From assembly GCA_017540915.1 (NCBI GenBank), contig JAFYAD010000308.1, positions 1 through 13,227 of the forward strand: a stretch of DNA of 13,227 nucleotides, given 5' to 3'. Below, piece by piece: positions 1-6,871 of the stretch; position 1 is the stretch's first letter; every line of letters begins with the position of its first letter. The DNA comes from Lachnospiraceae bacterium (GTDB taxonomy: Bacteria; Bacillota_A; Clostridia; Lachnospirales; Lachnospiraceae). The notes beneath the pieces were generated by a model. The model was not told the origin of the DNA. It saw only the letters and a program-made list of their open reading frames with translations, and did not search any database. A program made the translations under genes and the position numbers.

Positions 1-345
1 CAGCTCGAGGCAGCGAGATGGCTTTCTTTCTTAAAGCCGGGCGGAAAGATCATAGTGAATACCCAGAAGACAGAGCCCATGCCTGTCATCATCGGTGCGG
101 CGGAATATCCGGAAAACCTTATAGATAAGATGAAGGCAGCAGGCGCTGACGTTGATGCGAGGGATTTCCTCGCCATGGCAGAGGAGGCAGGCTCTTCAAA
201 GGCTGTGAATATAGCACTTATGGGTTGTCTTTCAACATATTTTGACAATATAGGCGAGGAGGTCTGGCAGAAGGCTCTTGAAGCAAATGTTCCGCCGAAG
301 TTCCTTGAATTGAATAAAAAGGCCTTTGCTTTGGGAAGAGGCTGA
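1..345 (+). CDS. iorB: Indolepyruvate:ferredoxin oxidoreductase beta subunit, 3' end (partial)
   Basis: The frame is open from base 1, so about 114 C-terminal residues are present and the start lies outside the window. The family (beta/gamma-type subunit of 2-oxoacid:ferredoxin oxidoreductases, usually near 190-200 residues) works with the IorA subunit. Together they decarboxylate aryl pyruvates from aromatic amino-acid breakdown to aryl-acetyl-CoA and reduce ferredoxin in the cytoplasm. The visible part has the family's typical stretches: a segment reading VNTQKTEPMPV followed by a YP motif, a hydrophobic MGCLS segment, and a C-terminal end LELNKKAFALGRG, where IorB proteins end in a similar N-K-AF-x-LGR pattern. 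iorA would be expected just upstream, outside the window. The gene is closed by a hairpin terminator a few bases after the stop. A gamma subunit of a related 2-oxoacid oxidoreductase is the main alternative. Confidence 0.82.
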   Translation, partial: QLEAARWLSFLKPGGKIIVNTQKTEPMPVIIGAAEYPENLIDKMKAAGADVDARDFLAMAEEAGSSKAVNIALMGCLSTYFDNIGEEVWQKALEANVPPKFLELNKKAFALGRG

Positions 346-350
346 ATAAA

Positions 351-382
351 AAAACGCTCAGGCTTCGCAGCCCGGGCGTTTT
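351..382. terminator. Bidirectional rho-independent terminator
   Basis: A 13-bp stem (351-363 with 370-382; one G-T pair and one mismatch) closes a six-base loop TTCGCA. On the plus strand the stem ends in TTTT after the iorB-like gene. On the minus strand it ends in a run of seven Ts after the SdpI gene. It therefore separates the two convergent units. Confidence 0.85.
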
Positions 383-394
383 ATGTTTTGTGTT

Positions 395-411
395 ACGGCG
401 ATACGCGCCGT
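395..411. terminator. Second small hairpin between the convergent genes
   Basis: ACGGCG (395-400) and CGCCGT (406-411) form a perfect 6-bp stem with a five-base loop, followed on the plus strand by TTCTTT. A 12-bp direct repeat, TTTGTGTTACGG, flanks it (starting near 388 and 414). It may back up the main terminator, but the U-tract is poor and the role is inferred. Confidence 0.35.
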
Positions 412-433
412 TCTTTGTGTTACGGATAGGAGA

Positions 434-1123
434 TCAGTCATAGTAGTCCGCATCATTTTTGTGTTTGAGATAATATGAATAAGAGTATATCACTATTATG
501 ATAACATCCACCATCAAAAACACGATGCACAGTATGGGAAGCAGCTTTTCGGTAAGCTGATTAAGGTTTTTGGCAAACGCTGTCAGGATGTAGAGCAAAC
601 CCATCACGATGAGAGTATATGCAGAGAAGCGGTTGGTGTGTTCCCAGTTTTTGCGGCTTTCCATGGTCCATTTTATCCTCATTCCAAAGACGCCGTTCTG
701 TCTGACTTTCGGAAGGTAGTTTCCCAGGACGATGTAGATAAAGCCTAAAAACAGCAGGGAGATAAGTGTCGCATCGATACCAAAGCCAAGCGCGTTTCCG
801 TAGCAAAGCACAGCTACCAGAAGGGAAACCAAGGGGACTATCCATATTATCAATCCGTAGATACTGTCCGGTATGCCCTGTCTTTTGCTGTCCTCTGATG
901 CTGTCAGGATGGTAGCAAAAAGATGGAGAGCCAGCAGGATAAGATACATACCGAACACTGCGAAGCCCTTTGAGTAATACTGATCGGGGGTTCCGTCAAA
1001 AGAAAAATGCAAAGCCATCCGATCAGGGAGTTTGTCCCAAAGAACGAGTCCCGCTATGATGGGGGTGATGATGGTCACTATAGAAGCTATAAAGCCCGGA
1101 AGGTTATTTTTTATCTTTCTCAT
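434..1123 (-). CDS. sdpI: SdpI-type immunity / DUF1648 integral membrane protein
   Basis: This is a 229-residue polytopic membrane protein. The N-terminal half is a DUF1648 domain: one membrane span (about 9-29), then the signature LPDRMALHFSFDGTPD at 32-47 and a second span (54-74). The C-terminal half is an SdpI domain with the hallmark segment NYLPKVRQNGVFGMR and then KWTMESRKNWEHTNR (about 135-165), followed by two more spans. In Bacillus subtilis, SdpI confers immunity to the SdpC killing peptide and also sequesters the repressor SdpR at the membrane. I infer the same kind of role here. I chose the ATG at 1123 because AAGGAG lies eight bases upstream; a 12-residue longer reading frame lacks that support. 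It follows an SdpR-type repressor with a 36-bp gap and is the last gene of a three-gene operon. No toxin gene is visible nearby. Confidence 0.88.
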   Translation of the reverse strand: MRKIKNNLPGFIASIVTIITPIIAGLVLWDKLPDRMALHFSFDGTPDQYYSKGFAVFGMYLILLALHLFATILTASEDSKRQGIPDSIYGLIIWIVPLVSLLVAVLCYGNALGFGIDATLISLLFLGFIYIVLGNYLPKVRQNGVFGMRIKWTMESRKNWEHTNRFSAYTLIVMGLLYILTAFAKNLNQLTEKLLPILCIVFLMVDVIIIVIYSYSYYLKHKNDADYYD

Positions 1124-1159
1124 GGTTTTTCTCCTTGTAAATGTTTGAGAGATATTCAA

Positions 1160-1420
1160 CTATTCTTTCAGTGAAGACAGCCACAGCATGACTTCCTCCA
1201 CTACGGATGTGTTCAGGTTATAAAATACAAAATTTTTTTCTTTTTCCTCATATACCAGCCCTGCCTTTTTCAGGATGTTCAGATGATAGGATACCGTGGC
1301 GCCGGTCATGTCAAACCGGCTGCCGATATCTCCGGCTGACATTCTGCCATCCTTCAACATGGTCAGGATCTCGCGTCTTACCGGATCAGACAGAGCCTTA
1401 AATGTGTCAGCAAATGCCAT
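1160..1420 (-). CDS. sdpR: SdpR-type ArsR-family winged-helix autorepressor
   Basis: This is an 86-residue winged-helix DNA-binding protein. The start ALSDPVRREIL (9-19), the recognition helix region around MTGATVSYHLNIL (38-50) and the wing GLVYEEKEKNFVFYNLN (54-70) are typical of the SdpR branch of ArsR proteins. No ELCVCD-type cysteine motif is present, so metal sensing is unlikely. In B. subtilis, SdpR represses its own sdpRI operon and is relieved when SdpI binds it at the membrane. The same loop is inferred here because the gene sits directly before an SdpI homologue. I chose the ATG at 1420 because an AGGAGG ribosome binding site precedes it by a normal distance. Its first 14 bases overlap the end of the yhfC-like gene, which suggests translational coupling. 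Confidence 0.9.
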   Translation of the reverse strand: MAFADTFKALSDPVRREILTMLKDGRMSAGDIGSRFDMTGATVSYHLNILKKAGLVYEEKEKNFVFYNLNTSVVEEVMLWLSSLKE

Positions 1421-2255
1421 TTGATCCCTCCTTTCTGTACAGGAGAAGATAGGCTCCAAAGAATGTCAGGGTGCCGAATACACACACTATTACCTCCAGC
1501 ATTACAGGAGTGATATTTAACACGCCTGCCATCTGAAGGCCGACAGTGCCATCCAATAAGGTGTGGAGTAATATTGCGAGGGGATACAGCACTATTTTAT
1601 CCTTGTCCCTGCATGCGTAGAATACCAGGATTGAAGCGCCTACATGAAACATAACAGCAAATATCCGCTCTGCTACGGATATACAAAGATCGCCGGCTGA
1701 GAAGGCAGCCAGCTGGGCTGCAGCGGTATAAAGTGTCTGTGTCTGTTCCGGAGCCTGGGACTCCACCAGTTTCACTATTGTTTCAAATACACCTGTATTG
1801 ATCATCACCGAGTAGATAATATTCTGAATAAATGTCACACCCATTATCATCATTACCTCGATACCGCCATGTCCTATTCCGTATGATATGGAGGTTTCAC
1901 GGTTTTTTCTCTTGCCAAGGACAGTACTAAATGCGATCATTCGACCTGTCTCCTCGAATACGCCGGGGAAGAGACCTACCAGCAGAGCCCACAATACCGG
2001 CCTTGCATTTATGAATTGAGCCAGAGGATGATCCGGCAATCCCATTTGTACAGGGAATATCAAAACATTCTGTATGGGTTTTTCCAGTATGAATACGAAT
2101 ACAAAAAATGTTGCGGCACCTATCAGCACTGTAGTGATCTTCTCTTTTTTCTGTTTGAGCCAAATGATGGTGATGAGTACGGGAACCAGCAAAAATATGG
2201 CAGTTCCCAAAGCCATCAGTGCTATCTGTACTCCTCCGACTTTTGCAAATTCCAT
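1407..2255 (-). CDS. yhfC: YhfC-family glutamic-type intramembrane protease
   Basis: This is a 282-residue membrane protein with about seven hydrophobic segments. It has the conserved residues of the YhfC family, a relative of the CPBP/Abi intramembrane proteases: EETGR at 101-105, GHGG at 128-131 (His129), FHVG at 203-206 (His204) and LLHTLLDG at 229-236 (His231). These Glu and His residues inside or next to membrane spans are the presumed catalytic set. The substrate cannot be read from the sequence. CPBP-type proteases are repeatedly linked to bacteriocin production or self-immunity, which fits its place as first gene of an operon with SdpR and SdpI homologues. The start at 2255 has a strong AAGGAGG site. 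The 3' end overlaps the sdpR-like gene by 14 bp. Family assignment is firm; the immunity role is inference. Confidence 0.87.
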   Translation of the reverse strand: MEFAKVGGVQIALMALGTAIFLLVPVLITIIWLKQKKEKITTVLIGAATFFVFVFILEKPIQNVLIFPVQMGLPDHPLAQFINARPVLWALLVGLFPGVFEETGRMIAFSTVLGKRKNRETSISYGIGHGGIEVMMIMGVTFIQNIIYSVMINTGVFETIVKLVESQAPEQTQTLYTAAAQLAAFSAGDLCISVAERIFAVMFHVGASILVFYACRDKDKIVLYPLAILLHTLLDGTVGLQMAGVLNITPVMLEVIVCVFGTLTFFGAYLLLYRKEGSNGIC

Positions 2256-2346
2256 GGTTGAATCCTCCTTTAATGGTCTGCTTTACATAGCCTGTAGGCT
2301 TTACAAATGTGCTGTCATGAACGCTTTGGTATACAGGTCATAACAA

Positions 2347-2380
2347 TTTAGAAAAAAATCTAATTAGAAGTTTTTCTAAA
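2347..2380. promoter_or_regulatory. Proximal operator-like nested inverted repeat
   Basis: TTTAGAAAAA (2347-2356) and TTTTTCTAAA (2371-2380) form a perfect 10-bp inverted repeat. Between the arms sits a perfect 10-bp palindrome TCTAATTAGA (2359-2368). On the minus strand this block begins at the -10 hexamer and covers the predicted transcription start of the yhfC-sdpR-sdpI operon, as expected for a repressor site. SdpR-type binding is inferred. Confidence 0.65.
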
Positions 2381-2408
2381 TAATAATACCCTGTCTTTGA
2401 ATTGTCAA
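2380..2408 (-). promoter_or_regulatory. Sigma-A promoter of the yhfC-sdpR-sdpI operon
   Basis: On the minus strand TTGACA (2408-2403) is a perfect -35 element. After a 17-bp spacer comes TATTAT (2385-2380), a five-of-six -10 element. Transcription should start near 2373, giving a leader of roughly 118 nt before the yhfC-like start. It is the strongest promoter in the window by consensus. Confidence 0.85.
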
Positions 2409-2410
2409 GT

Positions 2411-2436
2411 AGTATTTTGAAAATTTTCTAAATACT
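2411..2436. promoter_or_regulatory. Distal operator-like 26-bp palindrome
   Basis: A 26-bp palindrome with 24 of 26 matching positions: AGTATTT (2411-2417), core AAAATTTT (2420-2427), AAATACT (2430-2436). It lies just upstream of the -35 of the sdp-type promoter. It shares the 11-mer TTTTCTAAATA (2424-2434) with the proximal repeat (2372-2382), so both may bind the same repressor. Confidence 0.6.
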
Positions 2437-2463
2437 GCCAAAGTATCTTAAAAAGAAAATTTG

Positions 2464-2491
2464 TTGAGAAATATGATTTTTTTGATAAAAT
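2464..2491 (+). promoter_or_regulatory. Putative promoter of the Dabb-domain gene
   Basis: TTGAGA (2464-2469) and TAAAAT (2486-2491) each match five of six consensus bases and are 16 bp apart. The predicted transcript would begin near 2498, some 45 nt before the Dabb start. It is divergent from the sdp-type promoter and only about 55 bp away from it. Confidence 0.6.
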
Positions 2492-2542
2492 AGAGCTGTC
2501 GGATCTACATAGGTGATGCAGCAGTGTGCAAGGGAGGTCAAA

Positions 2543-2845
2543 ATGGTAAAGCATGTTATTCTCTGGACTCTTAAGGATGAATATGAAGGAGAAGAGAAGG
2601 AAAAGATTAAGAACGGTATCAAAGAAGGACTGGAGGGACTTAAGGGAAAGATCCCGGGGCTGTTGGATATAAAGGTTAATATCAAGCCGTTAAAGAGTTC
2701 AAACTGCGATCTCATGCTGGATTCAAGTTTTCAGGATGAGGCGGCTTTGTCGGGGTATTCGGTGAATCCCGCACATGTTGAGGTGGCGGACACGAAGGTG
2801 AGACCGTTTACAAAGAGCAGGGTGTGCATGGATTACGAGATCTGA
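2543..2845 (+). CDS. Dabb-family (stress-responsive alpha/beta barrel) protein
   Basis: This small 100-residue protein consists of a single Dabb domain, a ferredoxin-like fold that forms dimeric alpha/beta barrels. It shows the family's opening strand VKHVILWTLK, a helix rich in Lys and Glu (about 13-35), the strand around LLDIKVNIKPL, and the characteristic segment DLMLDSSFQDEAALSGYSVN followed by PAHVEV (56-81). Bacterial members are generally of unknown catalytic role; some are linked to stress or to small hydrophobic ligands. The ATG at 2543 has a GGGAGG site nine bases upstream, so I prefer it to an upstream in-frame start at 2513. It has its own promoter and no clear terminator, so readthrough into the GGDEF gene 88 bp downstream is possible. 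Confidence 0.82.
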   Translation: MVKHVILWTLKDEYEGEEKEKIKNGIKEGLEGLKGKIPGLLDIKVNIKPLKSSNCDLMLDSSFQDEAALSGYSVNPAHVEVADTKVRPFTKSRVCMDYEI

Positions 2846-2933
2846 ATTGCGGAGTATGAAGTATAATAAACGGTATTTATGATAAAGTTATTATTGCCTG
2901 AAGATCATTACTAAAGGAGTTGTGTTAAGGTTC

Positions 2934-4367
2934 ATGGAAATGACGGTTGAGTTATTTGACAGCATTATCAATACATCACAGGATTGTGTTTTCTGGAAAG
3001 ACAAGGAAAGGCGTTTTTTGGGAGTCAACCAGGCTTTTCTGGATTTTTACGGGTTTGACTCGGTGGATGTTTTGGTCGGAAAGACCGATGAGGACATGGG
3101 ATGGCATTCCGATCCCGAGCCCTTCAAACAGGATGAGCTCATGGTGCTCTCCGGCAGGAGTACCTATAAGGTTCAGGGAAAATGCTTTATAAGGGGCGAG
3201 GAGAGAGACATTGTGGCATCCAAGCGCCCGCTGTATGAGGACGGAAAGATCGTGGGGCTTGTGGGAAGCTTTGTGGATATCACTGATGTGTTAAGGCGTG
3301 GAAATGCCCTCGACCACTCACAGGTCGTATACACCATAGACAAGCTCAGAAAATTCAGCTTTTTCGACAGGATTTTAGACAGCATCAGTCTGGAGGAGAT
3401 ATTAGATCCCATGACAGGTATTCTGTCAAGAGCATATTCCATAAAGTTTGTCCATGATCTTATAGAGAGTAAAACGCCATTCACCTTCGCCATGATAGAT
3501 CTGGATAACTTTAAGCTCATTAACGATTCCTTCGGCCATGGCGCAGGAGATTACGTTCTGACCATAGTGTCCAAAGAATTGGCCGAATTTACAGAGGGTT
3601 ACGGACTTGTGGGTCGTTTCGGAGGAGATGAGCTTTTGCTCATAAACTTAAGGGATGTGGATGCACAGGCAAAAAATGATTTCTTCGAGAAGCTTTATTC
3701 CGGCAGGCACGCACTCCGTGTTGACCTGGAATTTGATAACGGAGCAACTCACATCACAGGTACGACAGGCGCGGCATCTTTTCCCGGGGATGCGGAGGAT
3801 TTCACGGATCTGTTCTCGCTGATCGATAAGATGCTCTACCTCGGAAAGAGCAGGGGGCGAAACTGCTATTGCTTATATGATCATGAAAAACATCATGATG
3901 TGGAGATCAGTAAGATCGCCGGAATGGGTATCTTTTCCAATATGAAAAAACTGAAGTCGGATCTGGAAAAAGAGGACGGTTTTGAAGGGAAACTGAGATC
4001 GGCGATACCGGTGGTGACGGGGGCTTTGCAGATCAGCGATCTTTATTATGTTTTGTCGGACGGAAGACTTAAGGCGGTGTGTGACGAAGCGTTTGACGCG
4101 GATGCATCCGATATTTCGGATCTGAGCGGGGATGAGGTCTTTTCGGAGAGCACACTCGATCTTGTGAAAAAGAACTCACCGAAGTTCTACGGTTCCCTGA
4201 GGAAAGCCGGATTTGAATCGGTTCTGACGGTTCGTATAGGAAAAGGAGATAACACATACGGATATCTCGTATGTGCTGTAAAGAGGGCTTTAAGGCTGTG
4301 GCAGGAGGATGAATGTGCCGTCCTGTATTACCTGGCGGGGCTTTTGGCGGAAGATTTACAATCATGA
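2934..4367 (+). CDS. PAS-GGDEL diguanylate cyclase with C-terminal GAF-like domain
   Basis: This is a 477-residue cytoplasmic signalling protein with no membrane span. The N-terminal PAS domain (about 3-120) contains the CVFWKDKERRFLGVNQAF pattern and ends with VGLVGSFVDITD. The GGDEF domain (about 158-318) has the DPMTGILSR entry motif, the metal-binding DLDNFKLINDSFGH segment (from 189) and a GGDEL active-site loop (230-234). The family condenses two GTP into cyclic-di-GMP. The final F-to-L change is conservative, so activity is plausible. The RxxD product-inhibition site that normally lies just before the loop is absent (ExxG here). The remaining 150 residues look like a degenerate GAF-type sensor. 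Start choice is uncertain: a GTG at 2922 is only two bases from the AGGAG, while the ATG at 2934 has a long 14-base spacing. It is followed after 14 bp by the SDR gene. Confidence 0.87.
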   Translation: MEMTVELFDSIINTSQDCVFWKDKERRFLGVNQAFLDFYGFDSVDVLVGKTDEDMGWHSDPEPFKQDELMVLSGRSTYKVQGKCFIRGEERDIVASKRPLYEDGKIVGLVGSFVDITDVLRRGNALDHSQVVYTIDKLRKFSFFDRILDSISLEEILDPMTGILSRAYSIKFVHDLIESKTPFTFAMIDLDNFKLINDSFGHGAGDYVLTIVSKELAEFTEGYGLVGRFGGDELLLINLRDVDAQAKNDFFEKLYSGRHALRVDLEFDNGATHITGTTGAASFPGDAEDFTDLFSLIDKMLYLGKSRGRNCYCLYDHEKHHDVEISKIAGMGIFSNMKKLKSDLEKEDGFEGKLRSAIPVVTGALQISDLYYVLSDGRLKAVCDEAFDADASDISDLSGDEVFSESTLDLVKKNSPKFYGSLRKAGFESVLTVRIGKGDNTYGYLVCAVKRALRLWQEDECAVLYYLAGLLAEDLQS

Positions 4368-4381
4368 GAAAGGAGAATAGT

Positions 4382-5422
4382 ATGAAAGCGTTATTTATCG
4401 GAGGAACAGGTACCATCAGTATGGCAATCATCCGCAGGCTTGCGAAGGATCCCAACTGGGAAGTGTGGCTCTTAAACAGGGGGAACAGGTCAGCGGATGT
4501 TCCCGAGGGAATCCATCAGATCACAGTGGATATAAATGATGAAAAGGCAGTGCTGGAGGCAGTTGGGAACTTCCATTTTGATACTGTGTGCGAGTTTATC
4601 GGATTTGTGCCGGAACAGGTGGAGAGAGATTACCGTATCTTTAAGGGCAGGACAAACCAGTACATTTACATCAGTTCGGCATCCGCATATCACAAGCCGG
4701 CTTCGGGTTATATCATAACAGAGGGAACTACCCTTTCGAATCCTCACTGGGAGTATTCCAGAAATAAAATAGCCTGCGAGGAGTTCCTCATGAAAAAATA
4801 CAGAGAAGAGGGATTCCCGGTGACTATAGTGCGTCCGAGTCATACCTATGATGAGCGAAGTGTTCCTCTCGGAGTTCACGGACAGAAAGGGTCATGGCAG
4901 GTGGTCAAGAGAATGATGGAAGGAAGACCTGTCATAATACAGGGAGACGGCAGTTCTCTGTGGACACTCACATTTAATACTGATTTTGCCATCGGCTTCA
5001 CCGGTCTTATGGGAGATCCCCATGCCATAGGCGAAGCTTTCCAGATAACAGGAGACGAGACCCTGACATGGGATCAGATATACAGAACCATCGCTGATGC
5101 ATTGGGTGTTGAGCTTAATGCATACCACATCTCATCAGACTTTCTGTCTGCCGTCGGAGATCCTCTGGGGTATGATTATGAGGGCTCGCTGACGGGTGAT
5201 AAATCGGTTTGCGTTGTATTTGACAATACCAAGCTCAAGAAGATTGTACCTTCAATGCGCACCAATGTTCCCTTCAAGGAAGGTGTCAGGATCGCTATCA
5301 ATTATATTCTGGATCATCCCGAGTGCCAGGTAGAGGATCCGGAATTTGACAAATGGTGTGACAAGGTGATAGAAGCACTGGAAAACACCAAAAAGGAACT
5401 TGTGAAATCCGCGAAAAGCTGA
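4382..5422 (+). CDS. NAD(P)-dependent epimerase/dehydratase-like SDR protein
   Basis: This is a 346-residue extended or atypical short-chain dehydrogenase/reductase. The Rossmann fold starts at the first strand with the dinucleotide motif GGTGTIS (7-13), followed by an acidic/basic turn LLNRGNRS. The catalytic-type residues are visible: serines in YISSASAY (96-103) and YSRNK with Tyr125 and Lys129, so the Ser-Tyr-Lys set is intact. The C-terminal part (about 180-320) carries the substrate-binding region with the GDGSSLWTLTFNTDFA and GEAFQITGDETLTWDQIY patterns common in bacterial 'NAD-dependent epimerase' proteins related to chloroplast CSP41. The substrate (nucleotide sugar or other) cannot be read. 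The ATG at 4382 has an AAAGGAG site; an upstream in-frame extension to 4313 overlaps the GGDEF gene and is unlikely. It is probably co-transcribed with the GGDEF gene. Confidence 0.85.
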   Translation: MKALFIGGTGTISMAIIRRLAKDPNWEVWLLNRGNRSADVPEGIHQITVDINDEKAVLEAVGNFHFDTVCEFIGFVPEQVERDYRIFKGRTNQYIYISSASAYHKPASGYIITEGTTLSNPHWEYSRNKIACEEFLMKKYREEGFPVTIVRPSHTYDERSVPLGVHGQKGSWQVVKRMMEGRPVIIQGDGSSLWTLTFNTDFAIGFTGLMGDPHAIGEAFQITGDETLTWDQIYRTIADALGVELNAYHISSDFLSAVGDPLGYDYEGSLTGDKSVCVVFDNTKLKKIVPSMRTNVPFKEGVRIAINYILDHPECQVEDPEFDKWCDKVIEALENTKKELVKSAKS

Positions 5423-5466
5423 TAAGTCATGACAGTTATTGTGATATCATGATAAACATATGAAGT

Positions 5467-5498
5467 AAAATCCTCCGGAAAGTGATCCGGAGGATTTT
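5467..5498. terminator. Strong bidirectional terminator
   Basis: A perfect stem TCCTCCGGA (5471-5479) and TCCGGAGGA (5486-5494) with the six-base loop AAGTGA is flanked by AAAA and TTTT, so it can end transcription on both strands. It serves the SDR gene on plus and the 405-residue orphan on minus, whose stop codon (5499-5497) lies within the terminal Ts. Confidence 0.92.
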
Positions 5499-6714
5499 AT
5501 TTGACGGCCCATCCGGGAGTATATTCTCCTTTGCCGCTCATGTCGACCAGCATGAAATACATTTCACCGTATTGAAGACGTAAGACTGCGTAGTCTCCGA
5601 AGACAACGGGTTTCTCGATATTGCGGTTGTTGCTGAAACCGCCGCGGGAGTACCATGCGTAGCTTATGTCCTCGATGCGGTATTTTTTTAATTTTTCCAG
5701 GGGATAATATATCATTACATCTCCGTATCCGCATTCGAAATAGTGCGGGACGGATACCGGTGTGTCTACATATTGTCGCTCGTCATATCCTTCGGAAGTT
5801 TTTGAACCGGCGTAGTAGAACAGTTCAGTAAAAGCTTTGGTTTCGAGTGCGGTGGGTGGAGCTATGTCTGCGGCAACAGGAAAACCAGAGTTTTCAATGG
5901 GCAGGTATGAATAAACAAAATCTTCTGCATCATGCAGAACGATCTGAGGTGTAGAAACTTCACCATGCAGATTATTTATGTTTTCCGTGATATAAGGATA
6001 AGCATATTTGTACAGGGTATATTCGGTGGACAGCTGTGTTCCTGTGTCCTCCACTAGCTTCTGAAATTCGTTGAGGTGTTCGGCATTGTCAAAAGCGGTA
6101 AGGCAGTAAGAGAAGTTCAGGTCAGAGAGCATTTGCGGAATGTCGGAGTCCTTGAAGGAAGCATTTGCAACACAAAACTTGATGTTGCCCATGCCGCTTT
6201 TTTTCAGAATGTCATCAAAGTTCGAACCGTCATAATATTCGGAGAAGCCACCGTTCAGAAGGTGGCTTGTTTCCCATTCGTCATCATCCCCTATCCAGAA
6301 ATAATGAATAAAGGATGTGGGAAATTCTGCATAAAGCCGTTTTTTGATCTCGGAGAACATATCTTCATACTGATATGAATCTTTGCATTTGTCGGTATCA
6401 TCAGTGTTGGAGTTTACCCACACATAAAATTTGCGGCCGTTATATTCCGCGGAGAATTCGTAGATTCCCTCACCGAGGAGAATACGCTGTCTTGCGGGGT
6501 ATTCGGTTTCGTCGGTAAGATCTGTGGTAAAGCCGTACTTTGTCTGAAGATATGCCTGCCCTGCGGTTACCGCATTGTCGTGGAGCTTTTCGACCTTTCT
6601 CTTTTCAATTATCCTGAGAGTGATCTGCCCCAAAAGAATGGCGACTATAATGCATAAGCTCACAATAGAAGAGAGTTTACGTAATTTCGCGTTGGTTTTC
6701 GTGTCGGTTTTCAT
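5497..6714 (-). CDS. Unrecognised membrane-anchored extracytoplasmic protein
   Basis: I do not recognise a family for this 405-residue protein. It has a basic N-terminus (several Lys and Arg within the first 13 residues), then one hydrophobic segment at about 14-35. There is no Cys lipobox and no obvious signal-peptidase site, so a single-pass anchor with the remaining 370 residues outside the cell is the simplest reading. The outside part is rich in Tyr, Asp and Glu, holds only a few Cys, and has no repeats. Aromatic stretches such as FIHYFWIGDDDEW (about 135-147) and YAYPYITENI stand out. The start at 6714 follows a GAGG site by eight bases. A well-formed promoter lies upstream with a leader of about 100 nt, and the terminator overlaps the stop, so it is a monocistronic unit. 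No function is proposed. Confidence 0.75.
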   Translation of the reverse strand: MKTDTKTNAKLRKLSSIVSLCIIVAILLGQITLRIIEKRKVEKLHDNAVTAGQAYLQTKYGFTTDLTDETEYPARQRILLGEGIYEFSAEYNGRKFYVWVNSNTDDTDKCKDSYQYEDMFSEIKKRLYAEFPTSFIHYFWIGDDDEWETSHLLNGGFSEYYDGSNFDDILKKSGMGNIKFCVANASFKDSDIPQMLSDLNFSYCLTAFDNAEHLNEFQKLVEDTGTQLSTEYTLYKYAYPYITENINNLHGEVSTPQIVLHDAEDFVYSYLPIENSGFPVAADIAPPTALETKAFTELFYYAGSKTSEGYDERQYVDTPVSVPHYFECGYGDVMIYYPLEKLKKYRIEDISYAWYSRGGFSNNRNIEKPVVFGDYAVLRLQYGEMYFMLVDMSGKGEYTPGWAVK

Positions 6715-6821
6715 GTTGATACCTCTGCAAGCACAAATGTCTTATCTGTTTGTTACTATTCACAGCCACTTTACATACATTCTACAGGATCGCCCTGATA
6801 TTGTCTTGATCTCAACACGAA

Positions 6822-6850
6822 ATTGTATCAGAAAAAATGATCATTTTCAA
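6822..6850 (-). promoter_or_regulatory. Promoter of the 405-residue orphan gene with palindromic spacer
   Basis: On the minus strand TTGAAA (6850-6845) and TACAAT (6827-6822) are each five of six consensus matches and are 17 bp apart. A perfect 14-bp palindrome AAAATGATCATTTT (6834-6847) fills most of the spacer and touches the -35. It is a plausible operator. It lies just downstream of the deoxyribonucleotidase-like gene, which has no clear terminator. Confidence 0.65.
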
Positions 6851-6871
6851 CGGATTATGTGTTCTGAAAAA

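Noticed and set aside
1124..1159. Longer start of the SdpI-like protein by 12 residues.
   Set aside because: AAGGAG is correctly spaced for the ATG at 1123, and the extra residues add nothing typical of the family.
2863..2894. ATAATAA/TTATTAT inverted repeat between the Dabb and GGDEL genes as a terminator.
   Set aside because: A pure A-T stem with an 18-base loop and no U-tract is too weak.
2922..2936. GTG at 2922 as start of the PAS-GGDEL gene.
   Set aside because: The AGGAG lies only two bases before it, too close for efficient initiation. The ATG at 2934 is preferred, though its spacing is long, so this stays uncertain.
4313..4381. Upstream extension of the SDR gene by 23 residues.
   Set aside because: It overlaps the preceding gene and lacks a ribosome binding site. 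The ATG at 4382 has a strong site and starts directly at the Rossmann strand.
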